Below, one piece after another: positions 42,961 to 56,592 of a stretch of DNA of 64,000 nucleotides (its first letter is position 1; every line of letters starts with the position of its first letter). Where the stretch lies: contig CP136891.1 of the NCBI GenBank assembly GCA_034359265.1, forward strand, positions 42,772,001 to 42,836,000. The letters are read 5' to 3'. The DNA comes from Canna indica. Its lineage: Eukaryota > Streptophyta > Magnoliopsida > Zingiberales > Cannaceae. Made by a program: the position numbers and the translations under genes. A model generated the notes under the pieces. It did no database searches, was not told the origin of the DNA, and saw nothing but the letters and a program-made list of their open reading frames with translations.

Positions 42961-44632
42961 CTTTACTTCCTCAGTAGCCCTTTGGGTAGGCATATCCGGT
43001 GGCCGATCATCAAGGACATAGGAGAGACGCACCTAGGTGAGGACAATCCTCAAAATTCGCAACCAATCGATGTAGTTTGTTCAAGTGAGTTTATTAGCAT
43101 CAAGAATGCTACGTAATGACAATGTGTTTGACAAGATGACGATGATATGCTACCAGCAAAAGGGAAGACGAATATAAGCTACCATTTTACATGCATGATC
43201 AATGAGGTCTTTTAAATTAATCATGTCTCCCACTAATTTTCGCGGTTCCATAATACCCTCTGGTTTGGAAGCGGGAAGCACTCGTTGGTAGACTTCCTTA
43301 GGTGAAAAATGGAACACCAATTCTCCTACTCGGGTCTCGCATGTAACATGACAAACCCTAATAAGTCCATGGGTAGGTTACTCTTTACCAATCACATCAC
43401 TATGTGACTTCCATATATTTTTTTGCCTCTAGGACAACCAAGGCCTTGTGTGTGCACAACAAACCAAGGAGCCCTAGTTGAGTCGGACCCATCGTTCATA
43501 TGCCTTAGCGAGAAAACAACCACCCTTGAGTGTAGCTCAACAAGGTAAGTCATGTTCAAGCCGGTAGCAGAGACACAAAATGGATATGTGCCATATGAGG
43601 TGCAACGTGTCTATTAGCACAAAAGGCCTTGGGTGTGCACAACAAACCCGTTTTGACAATAGACACACCTGTCCCTCATAACGATGGAAGGCGTGATCGA
43701 TATTCTTAATATCTTAGCCATTCGGACTCAATATTATTGGAGGGTTTCTTCATGCAATTATAATTATCTAAGCTATCAACAATTGAAGCAAAAGCAATAA
43801 ATAAAAGCATAATGTAAATAAAGATGATTATGGATGTTCTAAGGGTTCCACCCGAGCCACCGGGCTAACCAAGGCCATCATCCTAGAGTTCTTAAGGAGC
43901 TCCATCTCGCCAAGGGGCTGCCCAGAACCATCTTGTAGGTTTCCAGTTCCATCAGTGCCTTCTCGGGGTTCCAATCGTCATCAACATGGCGTCAAACATG
44001 TCCTCTCCGCGCGCGCACCAAAACGGGGCAGCAAGCGTGCTCGTCGCGAATCTGCCCCTAAACTTTTAATTTTACAAAACTAAAAGAATAAGACCCCAAA
44101 CAACCCTTGGGAAAGGTTTAAGGAGAGGGAGAAATGAATTACAATCAAAATTCTCAAGAGGAAGGCAGGGGTACGCAGACCCTATTTAAAAATTACAATG
44201 CTGAAATTTCATAAATTTATAAGCAATTATCACAACCACGTTTCACACACAGTCACATTCACATATGGCTAATCCATAATCATCCATTCATGTATCACAT
44301 AATATATGAAAAAGAAAGGAAAAAAATGAATCCAAAATTGCGCAAATCCGATCACGTTTCCACCCAAAACGGTCCAAACAACACATGCTGAATTTTTTCG
44401 GTTCTCGAGGCTGTTCAAACATGAACCCACGGGATTTTTGAGTTTAAATTCTGTCCAAAATAAATATGGACAGTAGGCTTCCACCTCGATTCATCATATG
44501 AACCGTGGAGCCAAGAAAATGACTCCAAAACCCCTCGAAAACCAAAACCAGGCAGCATGACGTTTAGGGACTGATCGGTTCGTAAACGTGACCAAAACGC
44601 GAAATAAAAATTTCAAAATTTTGCTAAAGGTG
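42961..44632 (-). other. B2 leader
   Basis: About 1.7 kb between gag and primer site, the counterpart of 17399-18880. The long-arm hairpin GTGTCTATT / AATAGACAC is kept (43607-43666). No protein is recognised. Confidence 0.6.
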
Positions 44633-44644
44633 CCTCTAATACCG
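44633..44644 (-). other. Primer binding site of B2
   Basis: Minus strand reads CGGTATTAGAGG, a decayed form of the B1 site, one base from the LTR end. Confidence 0.7.
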
Positions 44645-44645
44645 C

Positions 44646-46332
44646 TGTTGGGACGGGAATAAGAAACACAGTAGAAATAGCAATTTAAAAAATTCAAAAC
44701 ATCCCAAAACAGTGATCTACTTTAGCAACAATTAGGGAATTTAATCTACGAGTAGAAGGGGGAAGGTATACCTTATACCGCGGTTGGATAGGATGCTCCT
44801 ATTCCCGTAACAAGATGCACACATGCACATCCTCCAATGATAGTCCACACCTGGTGCCTCGCAACAAAAGGACAACGAACAATCGGACTCGTTGTGGATC
44901 AACGGAGATGCTTTCTCAAACCCCGAAACCTCAAGAGCTAGGATGACTCTTCCGCCAAGAACCGGGCTCCAAAACGAGAGGAAGAAGAGATGAGAAAACA
45001 TTAGAATGAGGAGGTAGATCAAAGAATAGCTCATTGTTCTTTTTCGGAATCCTCCAAGTGGATGAAGTAGGTGACATACCCAAGTAGAAGACACCTCCAA
45101 TTTGGCTTCGTAAAAGACCGAGAAAGAGGAAGTCGATGGCCGACCACCAATGGAGAGGAGGAGGAGTTCTTTGGAGCCTTTCTCTTCAAGAAGTCTCTAA
45201 AGAGTCAAGTCTTTGATCTTCTCCAAGAAGATGAATAACTTATTCACTAACCCCCCCTCCTATGTGGTGTTTGTCTCCAGAATTCAAAATTTCGGGGTTT
45301 GTCTCCAAAAATAATTTATATCTTAATGACATCATAGTTAATTCTAAATTAATTAAATCTAATAAAATATAAACATTAATTTATCTTCATAAATTAAGAG
45401 CCTATAAACAAAAATGATAATTATCTAAATAAACCAATTTCGTAAACAATAGGTTTATCTAAATAATTCAATTTCTTATTAATTAATAGAATTATGATTT
45501 ATCCTCATAAATCATATATCTACTAATTTTATAATTTATCTCCATAAATAAAATTCTTATTAATTAGGATTTATCCAAATAAATTAATTCCCAATTAATC
45601 GGTTAGGCTCATGGTTAGAAACTAATTTTCCCACCACACATATTTGATTCAAAATCAAATTATACTTAATTCATAATTAAATATATTCCTGGTCAAATAG
45701 TTAATTAAATATTTAATTCATAATTAAACTTAATCAACTACATGAAATATTATCATTTGCCAATCCCTACAATTTAGGGGTGTCCTACAAATTAGGGTTA
45801 CCGAGGAACTCCTTTATTGCGCATTCATTCCTATAGGAAACAACATTCATTTCATTTCCATAAATGAGATCCGTGATCGAGTTGTAGCATGTCCATGCTA
45901 GTAGACATATAGGGCCGCATTCAGACTTTATCTCATATGGTCTGTTATGAGGTAAGCTTATTGTGTGTGACCCATTGTGCCCCACACTAAGCCAATAGCG
46001 AGTTGTGCATAACAGACAGTCGGATCCGATAGAATGACTTCTATTCAAATCTTACGAGCCACCACTAAACTCCTTTAGTGTGGTCGTGAGAGACTCCACT
46101 CACAAGTCAAGATTGATGTCTAGCAACGTGTCATGACTATCCAGATAGTGTGAGATTCAATATACATGGATCGAACACCCTTCGGTGATTAGTTACTGTG
46201 CAATGTCCCGAATACGGGTAGGGTACGAAAGAAGCGTCAAACCCTAATACTAATTCATATGTATTCTGCTTGCCAAGTCATCATCTCAATAATGACATGT
46301 CAGAAAAACTTTTTTCGACACTTGCAAGGACA
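44646..46332 (-). repeat. B-family LTR shared by B2 and the next unit
   Basis: About 1687 bp, from TGTCCTTGC at 46332 to CCCAACA at 44646. On its low side is a primer site (so 5' LTR of B2); on its high side is the pol-LTR spacer of another copy (so also a 3' LTR). It lacks about 60 bases present in B1 after the first 16 bases. Confidence 0.83.
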
Positions 46333-47137
46333 CATTGGACATTATCTCATATTACTATGAGTAACTGATTCCATATTGGTTGCTCACATACCTCCATGGT
46401 GCTTTCCCATTGCTAGAGGTATCCGACACATGACACTGAAGGCCACGTAAGGATAAGTCCAAAGCAATGGGTCGACACTCACAATGTAACCACGACAACC
46501 TCAAGTCCAAGGACTGTTTGCACCTACTATCACCCGAGGAACATCCTATCGACACTCATGTAAGGATTCATTGTATAGGTCCGTTCAGTGAACTCATTCC
46601 CTAATGAGCACCTGCACTTGTACATTAAATGACAGCTCATAGGTAACTTTGAGAACAGCTACCCCTAATCGTATAAGAAATGTACCAAGTGCACCAGTCT
46701 ATCCGGAATCACTAATCCCCTAATTGGTGATCCTACGATTGGGAGCATTTAGAACAGGGGCATCTGGATTCGAAGTCTCACTGGCATGATCTCATCATGG
46801 CCTTGGAATCAATTGCCCCGGTTCGTGGGGTTCATCACAATCTAATATATACAAAATATAGATGCAGCATATGATGAAAAGTTGCCTCATATTATTTATT
46901 AACCAAAAGTAGTTCCCTACACATCAACATGTGATTGGCTCAAGGGCACTGTTTCTTTCAATTCTCAACATTGATTGCACAATATTGGAGAAATCTCAAT
47001 AATATTTTCCAGAATCTTAATATTAATTGCAACTTTCCATTATCCAAAGTAGAGGTGTGGACGCATTTATGAAGGAAGAAGTCATAGCCGAGATCAATGG
47101 GACTATGGTTCCCAAAGCCGAAGTCTGAGCAGAAGGC
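46333..47137 (-). other. Short B-family internal remnant between two LTRs
   Basis: About 640 bp (46333-46965) equal the pol-to-LTR spacer of B1 and B2. The remaining 170 bp (46966-47137) are unrelated to any part of B1 and contain no primer site. So this unit kept only its 3' end. Confidence 0.65.
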
Positions 47138-48928
47138 CGTTGGGATGGGATTCGAAAACGCAGTTGAAATAGCAATTTAAAAATCCAAACTATCCCGAAA
47201 CAATAATCTACTTTAGCAATCTTTAAATAATTCAATCTACGAGTATAAGGAGAAGATATACCTTATACCACGCTTGGTATGAGTACTCGTATCCCCATTT
47301 CAAGATGCACATGCGCACGTCCTCCAACGAAAGTCCACACTAAGCACCTCGCAACAAAAGGGCAGCGAACACTAGGACTCGTAGTGGCTCAACGGAGAGG
47401 ATATCTCAACCCCGAATCGCACCAAGGTGAAGCCGGCACTTCCATCAAGAACCGAGCACCAAAAAGTGGGGAAGAGGGGATGAGAAAACCACGAAATGAG
47501 AATGTAGATAAAGGAATACCTCACTGTCCTTCTTGGACTCCTCCAAGAAGATGAAGTAGGCAACTTCACAAAACTAGAAGACACCTTCGATTCGACTTCA
47601 CAAAAGGCCAGGGAAGGAGGAAGAAGATGGCCGACCGCCAAGGGGGAGGAGGACGGATTCTTTGAAACTTTTCCACTCAAGAACTCTCTTAAGAATCAAG
47701 TTCTTAATCCTCTCTAAGATGTAAAACTAATTTACTCGTCACTCATGAAGGAGGTTCGGCCACCAATTTATAGGGGGCATGGGCGGCTACAAGAGTAGAC
47801 CCGGCCCCCTTTAAAAACTCTCCCGGAATTCAAAATTCTAGGGTTTGCCTCCAAAAAATAATTTATATTTAATGGTTTCATAATTAATTCAAAATTAATT
47901 AAATCTAATTAAATATATACTTTAATTTATCTCCATAAATTAATAGCCTATTAACAAGAATGATAATTATCTAAATAAACCAATCCCCTAAACAATAGGA
48001 AAGAGGTTTATCTAAATAATTTGAATTCCTATTAATTAATAGAATTATGATTTATCCTCATAAATCATATATCTATTAATCTTAATATTTATCTCCATAA
48101 ATCAAATTCCTATTAATTAGGATTTATCCAAATAAATTAATTCCAAATTAATTAATTAGCCTCATGGTTATAAACTAATTTTCCTACCATATATATTTGA
48201 TTTAAAATCAAATTAATAATTAAATACAATCCCCGTCAAGTGGTTAATTAAATATTTAATTCATAATTAAATTTAATCAACCACATCAAATATTATCATG
48301 TGTCAATCCTATAATTTAGGGATGTCTTACAAATTAGGGTTACCGAGGAACTCCTTCCTTGTGTATTTGTTGCTATAGGAAATACCTTTCCTATTATATC
48401 TGTAAACGAGATATATGATCGAGTTGCAGCGTGTCCATGCTAGTATACATATAGGGCTGCAATCGGACTTTATCTCATAAGGTTCGTTACGAGGTGAGCT
48501 TGTTGTGTGTGACCCATTGGGCCTCACACTAAGCCAACAGTGAGTTGTGCATAATGGAGAGTCGAATCTGATAGAATGACTTCTATTCAAACCTTACGAG
48601 CCACCACTAAACCCCTTTAGTGTGGTCGTGAGAGACTCCACTCACAAGTCAAGATTGGCGTCTAGCAACGTGTCATGATTACCCAAATAGTCTGAGGTTC
48701 AATCTACAGGGATTGAACGCCCTTCGGTGATTAGTCACCGTGCAACTAAGTCCATCAGTTACAATGTCCCAAGTCAGCTAGGGTACAGAAGAAGTATCAA
48801 ACCCTAATACTGATTCATATGTATTCCACCCGCCAATATGTCGTCTCAATAATGAAATATCGAAAATATCTTCCTGACTTTCATGTCCACTCTGGCCAGA
48901 GATTCCCGAGTCAACATTTGTAGGGACA
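47138..48928 (-). repeat. B-family LTR of B3
   Basis: About 1791 bp, TGTCCCTAC at 48928 to CCCAACG at 47138 (terminal A mutated to G). Longest B LTR in the window; it includes the AT-rich middle (47880-48290) and a decayed TATA region near 47770. Confidence 0.8.
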
Positions 48929-51897
48929 CATAGGATATTATCTCCTCTCACTAGGAGTAACCGATTCCGTGTTGGTTGCTCACCTACCTCTATGAGTGCT
49001 TCTTCAAGCCTATGATGAAAAGATTAAGCATATGATGAAAAAGTTGCCTCATTTACTTGATTACCCTTGAATAGTCACTAAACACATCGACATGTGATTG
49101 GCTCATGGGCACTCTTCATTTCAATCTCCCACTTGCACTTTAGCCAATCACCCTAGTATCTATATACCAATTTCCAATGGTGATCTAATTTGCTACTTTG
49201 TAATCAGTTTCATCTACATCAATGTCTTTCAGTTATCACCTCTTTCCAACGACGAGGTGATACCGCCTTTTAAGAAGAACAATGATCTTCACGGGATCTA
49301 GTTCCTTAACTTTGAGCAATAGTCCTACTATTGTCACACAATACCGGTGCTAAACTAGAAACCTCAGGAACAACTCCCTTTGAATGATGAACTCCTTTAT
49401 CTGATGCTATCCTAAGCGGCAGAGTAAGTAGCAAAGCACAAAGCCTTGGTCACCTTACCCGTTACAGTACCCAGCTAGGAGCACTTTCCTGCTTACCACA
49501 TCACCATTAAAGGTATCCTTATACCATCATGTCGTATAGAACGTGTCTCATCCTTCTCAAGTGCCTGAGAGAGTTCTCCATTTTCTCTTCAATGTTATTC
49601 TCTAGGGTTTTGCCCGAAATCTGCTAGATACCTCTAAGGCATAAGAAATATCAAGCTAAGTGCAAAGCATCACATGATGGATCCCACTACCGAAGCCTAA
49701 TGGATCTCACTCATCTTTTGTTTCTCCTCAGGTGTCTTAGCAGACATCATCTTAGAAAGACTGATGTAATGACTCTTAGGCAAGTTACCTCCTTTAGCGT
49801 CTTTGTTGCTAAAACTCTTTTAGCACTATATCAACATTCATGGGCTGGGGTAAACCAGGCATCGTTTCAAACCTATCCACATAGATCGTAATGTCAAGCA
49901 TACATGAGGCCTTTCCCAGATGTACCATAGAGAATTAGTATGGGAAATTATTGGAGCATGAGAACGCTTTTCCCACAAGTATGTCATACAATAGGACTAC
50001 ACTCCCACTAAACACCATGTCCACACAAGGTTCATCCACATTTTTGATAAAATCAAAACCCTTTTGACTATCTCATCAAAATAGATGTTTCAACTCTTCG
50101 ATGCTAGCTGTAGTCCATAAATGGACCTCTGCAGCTCGTATACTTTACTCGGTCCAATCGAGGATACAAACTCCTCTTGCTATGTCATATAGACTTCTTC
50201 ATAACGAAAGGACGTAGTCTAGACACCCACTAGCTAGATCTCATATTCATAGTACGCACTGATGGCTAGCAATATCCTGATGGACTTGAGTGCTGGAACT
50301 GGTGAGAATGTCTTATTGCAGACAACCTATTGTCTGGGTTAGATCTCATTCATAACCAGTCTGGTCTTGTAGGTCCACACCTTGCTAGTTGCTCAGATAT
50401 TTCATAAAGATCCACATGCACCCTATAGGAGTTATCATTTTTGAGTCTTCAACCAAAGTTCATACTTGGTTTGAGTCTAGTTTGGATTTGCATAATGCCA
50501 CCGCATGGTGTCAATACATTTGACCATTAAGAGATCGTGGATTGCCTGAATCTAGGTCAAACCCTATGGCTGGATATCATCACTCAGGTAGTCTACGTAG
50601 TCTCCTAGAAGAGTGATGGTAAGTAATAATTACATGGATTGGTTTAACCTTTGAACCTTCCACTAGTTGTTGCGATTTGATTCGTGGTTGCCAAACTTCA
50701 CCAAGTTCAACATATCTTCCACTCCCACTTTCCTCGACAAACTTCTTCTCAAAAAGTGGTGACAAAACTCCTTTTGTTCAATTTGGAGAACTTGATACCC
50801 AAAACACTTTTAAGGGTATGCCTCAACATTTGCACCTAGTCAAGTTTGTTATATGCTAGGCAGCCCAAAATCATGAGAGGTCTCATACTCGGTTTCTTGC
50901 CATTCCATATCTCATATGGTGTAACAGAGTTAGACAAAATTATGATCGCTAATAGCTTATCCCCTGAAATGAGATTGGAAGCTAAGTATGGATCACATCA
51001 TATCCAATAAGGTGTGATTCCTCCTTTCAGACACACCATTGTGTCAGGAGGGGTCCATACAGAGACAATCTTATTGTCTTTGAGATAATTCAAAATCCTA
51101 GTGGACCAGTATTTTTTGCCTCGATCCAATTGAAGTCCTATAAAACTTTTTCCAATATGTTTCTTTAACTTCACCTTCATATTCCTTAAATGATTCAAAG
51201 GCATCCGGTTTGTGCCAAAACAGGTGGACATAACCATGCCTAATCATATTGTAGGAGTATACTTTTCTTGCTTGAGTTGTAATCGGCTTGCATACACCTA
51301 TGTTGGGCAACTCTAATCAACTCAGCGAGCCTTTCGCTAGGTCTAGTGAATAGAGACTCGATCAGAATCTCCTTGAGATACACTTCTCAAGTTCTGACTA
51401 CGATTCATAATCGCCCAAAGTCATAAAAGCCAGAAGTAGGTGAGATTAATTTTATCTCTTTTATGTGTTTGTACAAAAATATTTATCATTAACTTCAAAA
51501 ACCATTAAACTGATTGAAATTGGTCCTGTCACATGTAACTCATCAAAATGGTTCATGCGACAACTATTACCTTTTTAAAGAACTTTTCACAACCTTGTTT
51601 AGACAACGAAGGAAAAATGACGTTCTTTTATTAACATTAGAGCAAATCAATTATTCAATGGTCTTTGTCGAATAGCAGACTTAAACAATAGGTTCCTATG
51701 GCTAAGGCTGCAACTCTTGTGCCTATCGCCTTCCCGAAGGTCGTAGTTGCCTTTTGTCAAGTCTTCTACTTTTCTTCTTCTCCTGCAACATCTTGCAGAT
51801 GATGATTTATATCAAATATCGGTAGCAAATACCATAAAGTAGAGTTTAATAACAAAGTATTTTCTATAATGTACGTACATGAAGCGGCGGTTTCAAA
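48929..51897 (-). pseudogene. B3 pol remains, truncated in protease/gag
   Basis: Minus-strand copia polyprotein in pieces: RNase H remnants near 49420-49660, RT remnants 50000-50480 (GLQLASKS-like and CELQRSIYGL equivalents), integrase 50998-51310 (ITTQARK, MIRHGYVHLFWHKPD, NHTLLDMM) and, last, the protease-proximal part near 51760-51895. It is a close relative of B1, with many of the same stops. It ends where SG2 gag begins, through a short shared TTTCAAAAATG, so SG2 or a deletion removed its gag, leader and 5' LTR. Confidence 0.75.
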
Positions 51898-52176
51898 AAT
51901 GTTTCTTTCAAAAATGCCTATGTTCATCATAAATCTCATGCTATGCATTCTAATGCAAAATCTCATGCTACGAAAAATGATAACAAAAAGTTTCATGGTC
52001 ATTGTTTTTGTTGCGGTGTATGTGGGCATGCTATATATGATTGCGCATTTAAGATGAACCCAAGTGGAGTTAAAATACTTTGGGTAGCTAAGCCCTCTAA
52101 CCCCCAAGGACGCAAAGCCATTTGGGTACCAATGCTCTCATGCTCTTTTGTAAAAGTAGAAACCACACAAGGGTAA
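51898..52176 (+). pseudogene. SG2 gag C-terminal part
   Basis: Open to the stop: NVSFKNAYVHHKSHAMH, then the second zinc knuckle CFCCGVCGHAIYDC and the WVAK, QGRKAIWV tail. It corresponds to the last 90 residues of SG1 gag and is clearly the same protein. The first knuckle, coiled coil and capsid part are lost. Confidence 0.82.
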
Positions 52177-54399
52177 AGGAAATTGAAGAATTGAAATTGA
52201 CCATGGACTTCAATGAAGAATCCATCTCTGATTGCAACTTCAAGCCATCATGATGCCGTAGGTATGAAAATTAGCATCTAGGTATGTTTAGTATCACCTC
52301 ATTTATATTTCTTGTCATCTTAAAGTTGGAGTTATGATACTAGTTAAATTTGTGTTAGTTTTGCCCGCTCATGATATGACTTGAAAAATGATTTTTGTTT
52401 TTGATTTTCCGGTCTCTTTGGAGACCTATGTAGCCTATAACAGACTCATGCGACATTGCGGTTCTAAATCGTTGGCTTATTGTGGCCTTTCGATTTTCAA
52501 CCAATGGGAAGGGTTGGAGATCAAATTTTCATATTTGTTACTCTTGTGAAAATTCGTTTTGATATGACTTGATTTCATTCAAAACGGATTTCGAACTATT
52601 TAGCAAAGTTGGATTTTGAATGAAATCTTTGATGCTTACTTTGCTATCTAGAATGATTAACTTGCCTAAAATAATTATGCCATTATGTTACCAATGATTT
52701 CCTCATGCAAGTTAAATCTAAGGCTAAATGGAAGGCTAATTAGAATGAAAAAGATTAGTTTGGCTAAATTTTCAAGTATGAGGTATGATTTCAATTTTCA
52801 TAAAATCCTTGTATAATACCTCAATATTAATGCTTTATCGGTGTCTCTTCACTCATAATGGTAATCACATGTTAAATCCTTGAATTCTCATGAGTAGGTA
52901 GAACTTTAGTACTTAGACAAATTTCATTGAATTAAACTTGCTCTAGGTGAATATCTATTATTAGAGAACTTCGTTTAAGTCCAAACTAGTTAAACATGTT
53001 TAGAGATCTTATTCTTCAAATATTTCATAAATTAAGATATCTTTGATTTATTTTGATATCATGATAACTTCTTTAAAATGAATCTCTACAATCTAGCATA
53101 GGTTAAGATCTTTAAATGAAACTTTGCATTAAACCTTTGCTATTTAGTAAGTTAGCTTGCTAGTTGGTATATGATTTCATTATGATACTAATGAAGCCTA
53201 CGTGCAAGTTGAGAAAGTGGTAAATTTGGAAGGCTAAAGAAAATTGGGAAAGAAAATAAAAATTATGGAATTTCTCAAGAAATGAGGTATGAGTTTCATT
53301 TTGGCAAAATCCTTGCATAACACATCTATTTTCTTGATAAAATGATTTCTCTATGCTCATGAATGATTTTTCATGATAATTGATTGAAATCTCATGAGTA
53401 GATAAAATATTGATACTTAGGCAATTTCATGTCATCTAGATTAAATGAAATGTGCTCTAGGTAGAAATCCATCTTAAAGACTTCATTTTAAGGTGAAACT
53501 TGATAAACATGTTTGGATTTTACTCATGATTTACTTCCATGTAAATGGGTAATATGACAAGTAGCTCACCTTAGGAGACTCAAAATTGAAAAAGTTTATC
53601 AAGTTTAAATGCTTTAAATGATTAGATCTTGATATCTGAAAAGTTTGAATGAAATCTAAGAACTTTTGAAAAATAGCTAATATTTATGAAAATGCCACTA
53701 GATTTCAGTTATTTTTAGAAAAATGTAAAAAATTTATTTTTCGATGATTCTTAAAACTGCATGTTCTCTGAGAAATCTAGTCTCTTCAGTAAAAATTTCA
53801 AAAATTTTCAGTTAGAACATGATTTGATATAAGATTTTGAAATTGGATTTCAAAAACTTTAAAGTATGGTTCTTTTCAAATGTTCATTTTTCCGATACTT
53901 TGATTTTTGGTCCAATCTTCGAATGAGACTTCAAGTATGATATTTTGAATTCACTTTTGGTATCGTTCTAATATTTTGGAGAGAAAAATCATTTCTAAAA
54001 TGATTTTTGACTCCTTGACCGATACTTGGAAATATCGATAATTGAGTTAGTTTTGGATTTCAATTATCTTTTAATGATATCATGTATTACTCAGTCTCTC
54101 ATTCGATATGTTGTTTTCGTCCCTTGGGTTGGTTGTCTTTGTTTTCATGAAAACTATTTTCAAGTCCCAACTTTGACCATAGTTGACTTTTCTAGCCGTT
54201 TTTGATTGATGTCAAAAGGGGGAGAAAAATATAGGTAGAAAGGGAGGAAAACATAGGAAAACCATGCATATAGATAGGGGGAGTTTATTTTCATAGATAT
54301 GCATGTTGAAAGGGGGAGAAATCCCATGTTTCATATCCTTCGTGCTTTAATAGATATATTTTCTTAAGGATGTTTGTCATCATCAAAAAATGGGGAGAT
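52177..54399 (+). other. SG2 noncoding region
   Basis: About 2.2 kb, homologous to 3160-6349 but shorter. It keeps the post-gag block with hairpin GGTCTC-TTTG-GAGACC (52411-52426) and the repeated purine tracts (54214-54400). No ORF of interest. Confidence 0.7.
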
Positions 54400-55765
54400 T
54401 ATTGGCCTAAGGTTTTCTACCTTGGTCTTAATCTCAGTTTTGATGATAACAAACATGGAACTAATGATTTCATGGAGAAATATTTTCAGGATCCATATCG
54501 GTTAGCGCACAACGTCCCCGATCGAAAAAATCGAAGAAACCGGAGAAATCGACAAGGACGCTCGTCAACGCTCGGGATTCTTTAGGAAGTTGAAGTTTAG
54601 GTCTAGGGTGTGTAGTTTATATTGTAAATCCTCATGATGATGTATAAGAACCCAAAAACCAAACTCGAACCCCAAAACATAAAAAATTGGCAAATTAGAA
54701 AATGATCATCGAATTCACTAAGCCTAGGGAGCTCCTTGGAGGGCTACATGACCTAGACATTTTCTTGACACAAAAAATGTCGATAATTGTTCCTTGGGTA
54801 AAAACTCGATCAAACCAAACTGCCCTGCCCAAGTTCGTTCGACCGACCGGTCTACCGAACGTTGCCCAGAATGGGTAGAATACCTTCGGCCGCTTGGTGG
54901 TCGCTCGGTTGGTCGACCGATGATTGACCGGACCTACGATCGGCGATCGGTAACGGACAAAAATATGCCCGTTGAGAAGAGGGGAGCTCTCTCTCTTCTC
55001 TTCATGGCTTATAAATACGAAGCCATGAGAACCTTCCTCCATTATGTTGATCACTTCTAACCTCCTTGAGCCATATTTTGATCAATTCTAAGCCCTCATT
55101 GAGCCAATCTTATGAAAACCCTAGCTTGAACCTTTCATCTCTTTGATTGAGCCTTTACTTCATTGCTTCACTATCAAATGCATCAAGAGGAAGCTAGGAA
55201 TCTTGTTGTGAAGCTAAGTATTTTATTGTTTGATTTATTGCTCAATTTAGTGTTGTATTTTCTTGTTATCTCATTGTATTCGAGTTTGTATAAACCTAGA
55301 GTTCTAGGTTGATTGAGTTGGTGCTTGCCTTGGTATTAAATCCACCATTATAAACTTAGTATACTAGGATTAGTTGAGTTGTTCCTTAGGTTGAGGTGGG
55401 AGAGTGCAGTCGGTAGGAAGGCGGGATACTTTCGGGTGTGGAAGTGCTTTCGGTTTGAGAGCGGAGGCTTTCTGATTGTAAAGTTCTCTTTGTAAGGGAA
55501 ACGATATAATCTAGCAAACTTAGTTTAGAAATCTTAAGCGGGATGCTTAGGTAGTGGAGTAGGCATCGGGGCCGAACCACTATAAATCTTTGTATTCGCA
55601 TTGATATTTTGTTTGTAGTAATTGCTTTCTTATTTATTGCTTCCGCATATAGTCATTCAATCATAAATTGCCTAAGTAATCAAGTAAACGATTAAAATCG
55701 AAATTAGGCGACAAATTTAATTAACACACTATTCACCCCCCTCTAGTGTTGCCATTTCACCAACA
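54400..55765 (+). repeat. SG2 3' LTR
   Basis: About 1366 bp. Starts TATTGGCC (G of TG mutated to A), ends TTTCACCAACA. CpG palindromes near 54837-54955, TATA box 55010-55017 inside an inverted repeat, hairpin module 55533-55551. The bases after it, AAAGG, could be a target duplication, but the left end is lost. Confidence 0.83.
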
Positions 55766-56592
55766 AAAGGCTCTCCTCCAAGGGACAAAGAAAAATGCTC
55801 CTCAGCCTTAGGATTCACCAGAACACCATCCTTAATTTCCTTGAGGAAGTCCATCCTAGAAAGGTCAACTCCAGGAGCGAGGAGCTTAGCCTATTCCACC
55901 GCCCTTTCGAAACCCTCTATATACATTGCGAGAACACTATCTTGAAGGCATCCCGCCTAATCCTCAAGGGTTTGCCTTGCTAGGTTGGACCTCCTAACCT
56001 CGGCCTTGGCTTCCTCAGCCTCGATCTTCAAACAAGAACTCCCCGCCACCACCGCGAAAAGATCAAGGTACAACAATTTCACCCTAGACTTGCTTTCCAC
56101 CTCCGTTATACATGCGGTTGACTCGGAGACAACGACATTTAGGTGCATGACTTCATCAATCTTCGCCACCAAGACCCTTTTCACTTCAACCATCTTGAAC
56201 CCCAGTGCCTCGATTTCTCGAGAGTACGCCTGAAAGTCTCTCTACATAGACTCCCTCAACCTGCCCATTAGAGGTTGGACGTGCTCCCAGGGATCCATCC
56301 CCTCGATTGATTATTGGAACGAATGCATAAGGCCGAAACAGGTCGCTAAACTCCCGCTGATGCACCAACCACCATTGCCACCTCTGGCAATATAGACTCT
56401 TCCCCCCATGAGTGAGTAGTCACCTGAGGAAGCAGGTTTCCAACGGAACACGTAGATATTTTTCGACACCTCATTGGTGAGCCAATGAAGTGAATCTGAA
56501 GACGCCGATGACCCAATCGTCTCTGCCCTAGCCCTAGAGGCTCCTGGATTTCGAGACTGCGAAGCTGTCATAGGCTTCAGTAAGCTATCCAC
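55766..56592 (-). pseudogene. Putative gypsy-type transposon gene fragment
   Basis: Three adjoining minus-strand readings. C-terminal part (55770-56193): an Ala/Glu-rich coil, then YIEGFERAVE, a stop, LLAPGVDLSRMDFLKE and IKDGVLV, the pattern I know from plant proteins annotated as putative gypsy-type transposon proteins. Upstream part (56311-56592): SLHWLTNEVSKNIYVFRW and GRVYIARGGNG, not recognised. The frame is broken by at least two stops. The SG2 LTR abuts it at 55765. Assignment is by pattern memory and is moderate. Confidence 0.5.

Larger units (their letters stand above)
37425..46332 (-). mobile_element. B2: Ty1/copia element, best-preserved B-family copy
   Basis: Minus-strand element with 5' LTR at high coordinates (44646-46332), primer site, leader, gag, protease, integrase, RT, RNase H, and a truncated 3' LTR (37425-38414). 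The 5' LTR also serves as the 3' LTR of a further internal fragment (46333-47137), so it is part of a chain. Confidence 0.85.
51898..55765 (+). mobile_element. SG2: truncated gag-only element with 3' LTR
   Basis: End of gag, noncoding region, purine tracts and a full LTR of the SG family in plus orientation. The 5' LTR and most of gag are missing at the left junction with B3. Like SG1 it has no pol between gag and LTR. Confidence 0.83.

Noticed and set aside
47138..48290. AT-rich tracts with AATTAATT repeats as a possible matrix-attachment or replication origin
   Set aside because: They occur in every B-family LTR of the chain, so they are LTR sequence; nothing points to an origin.
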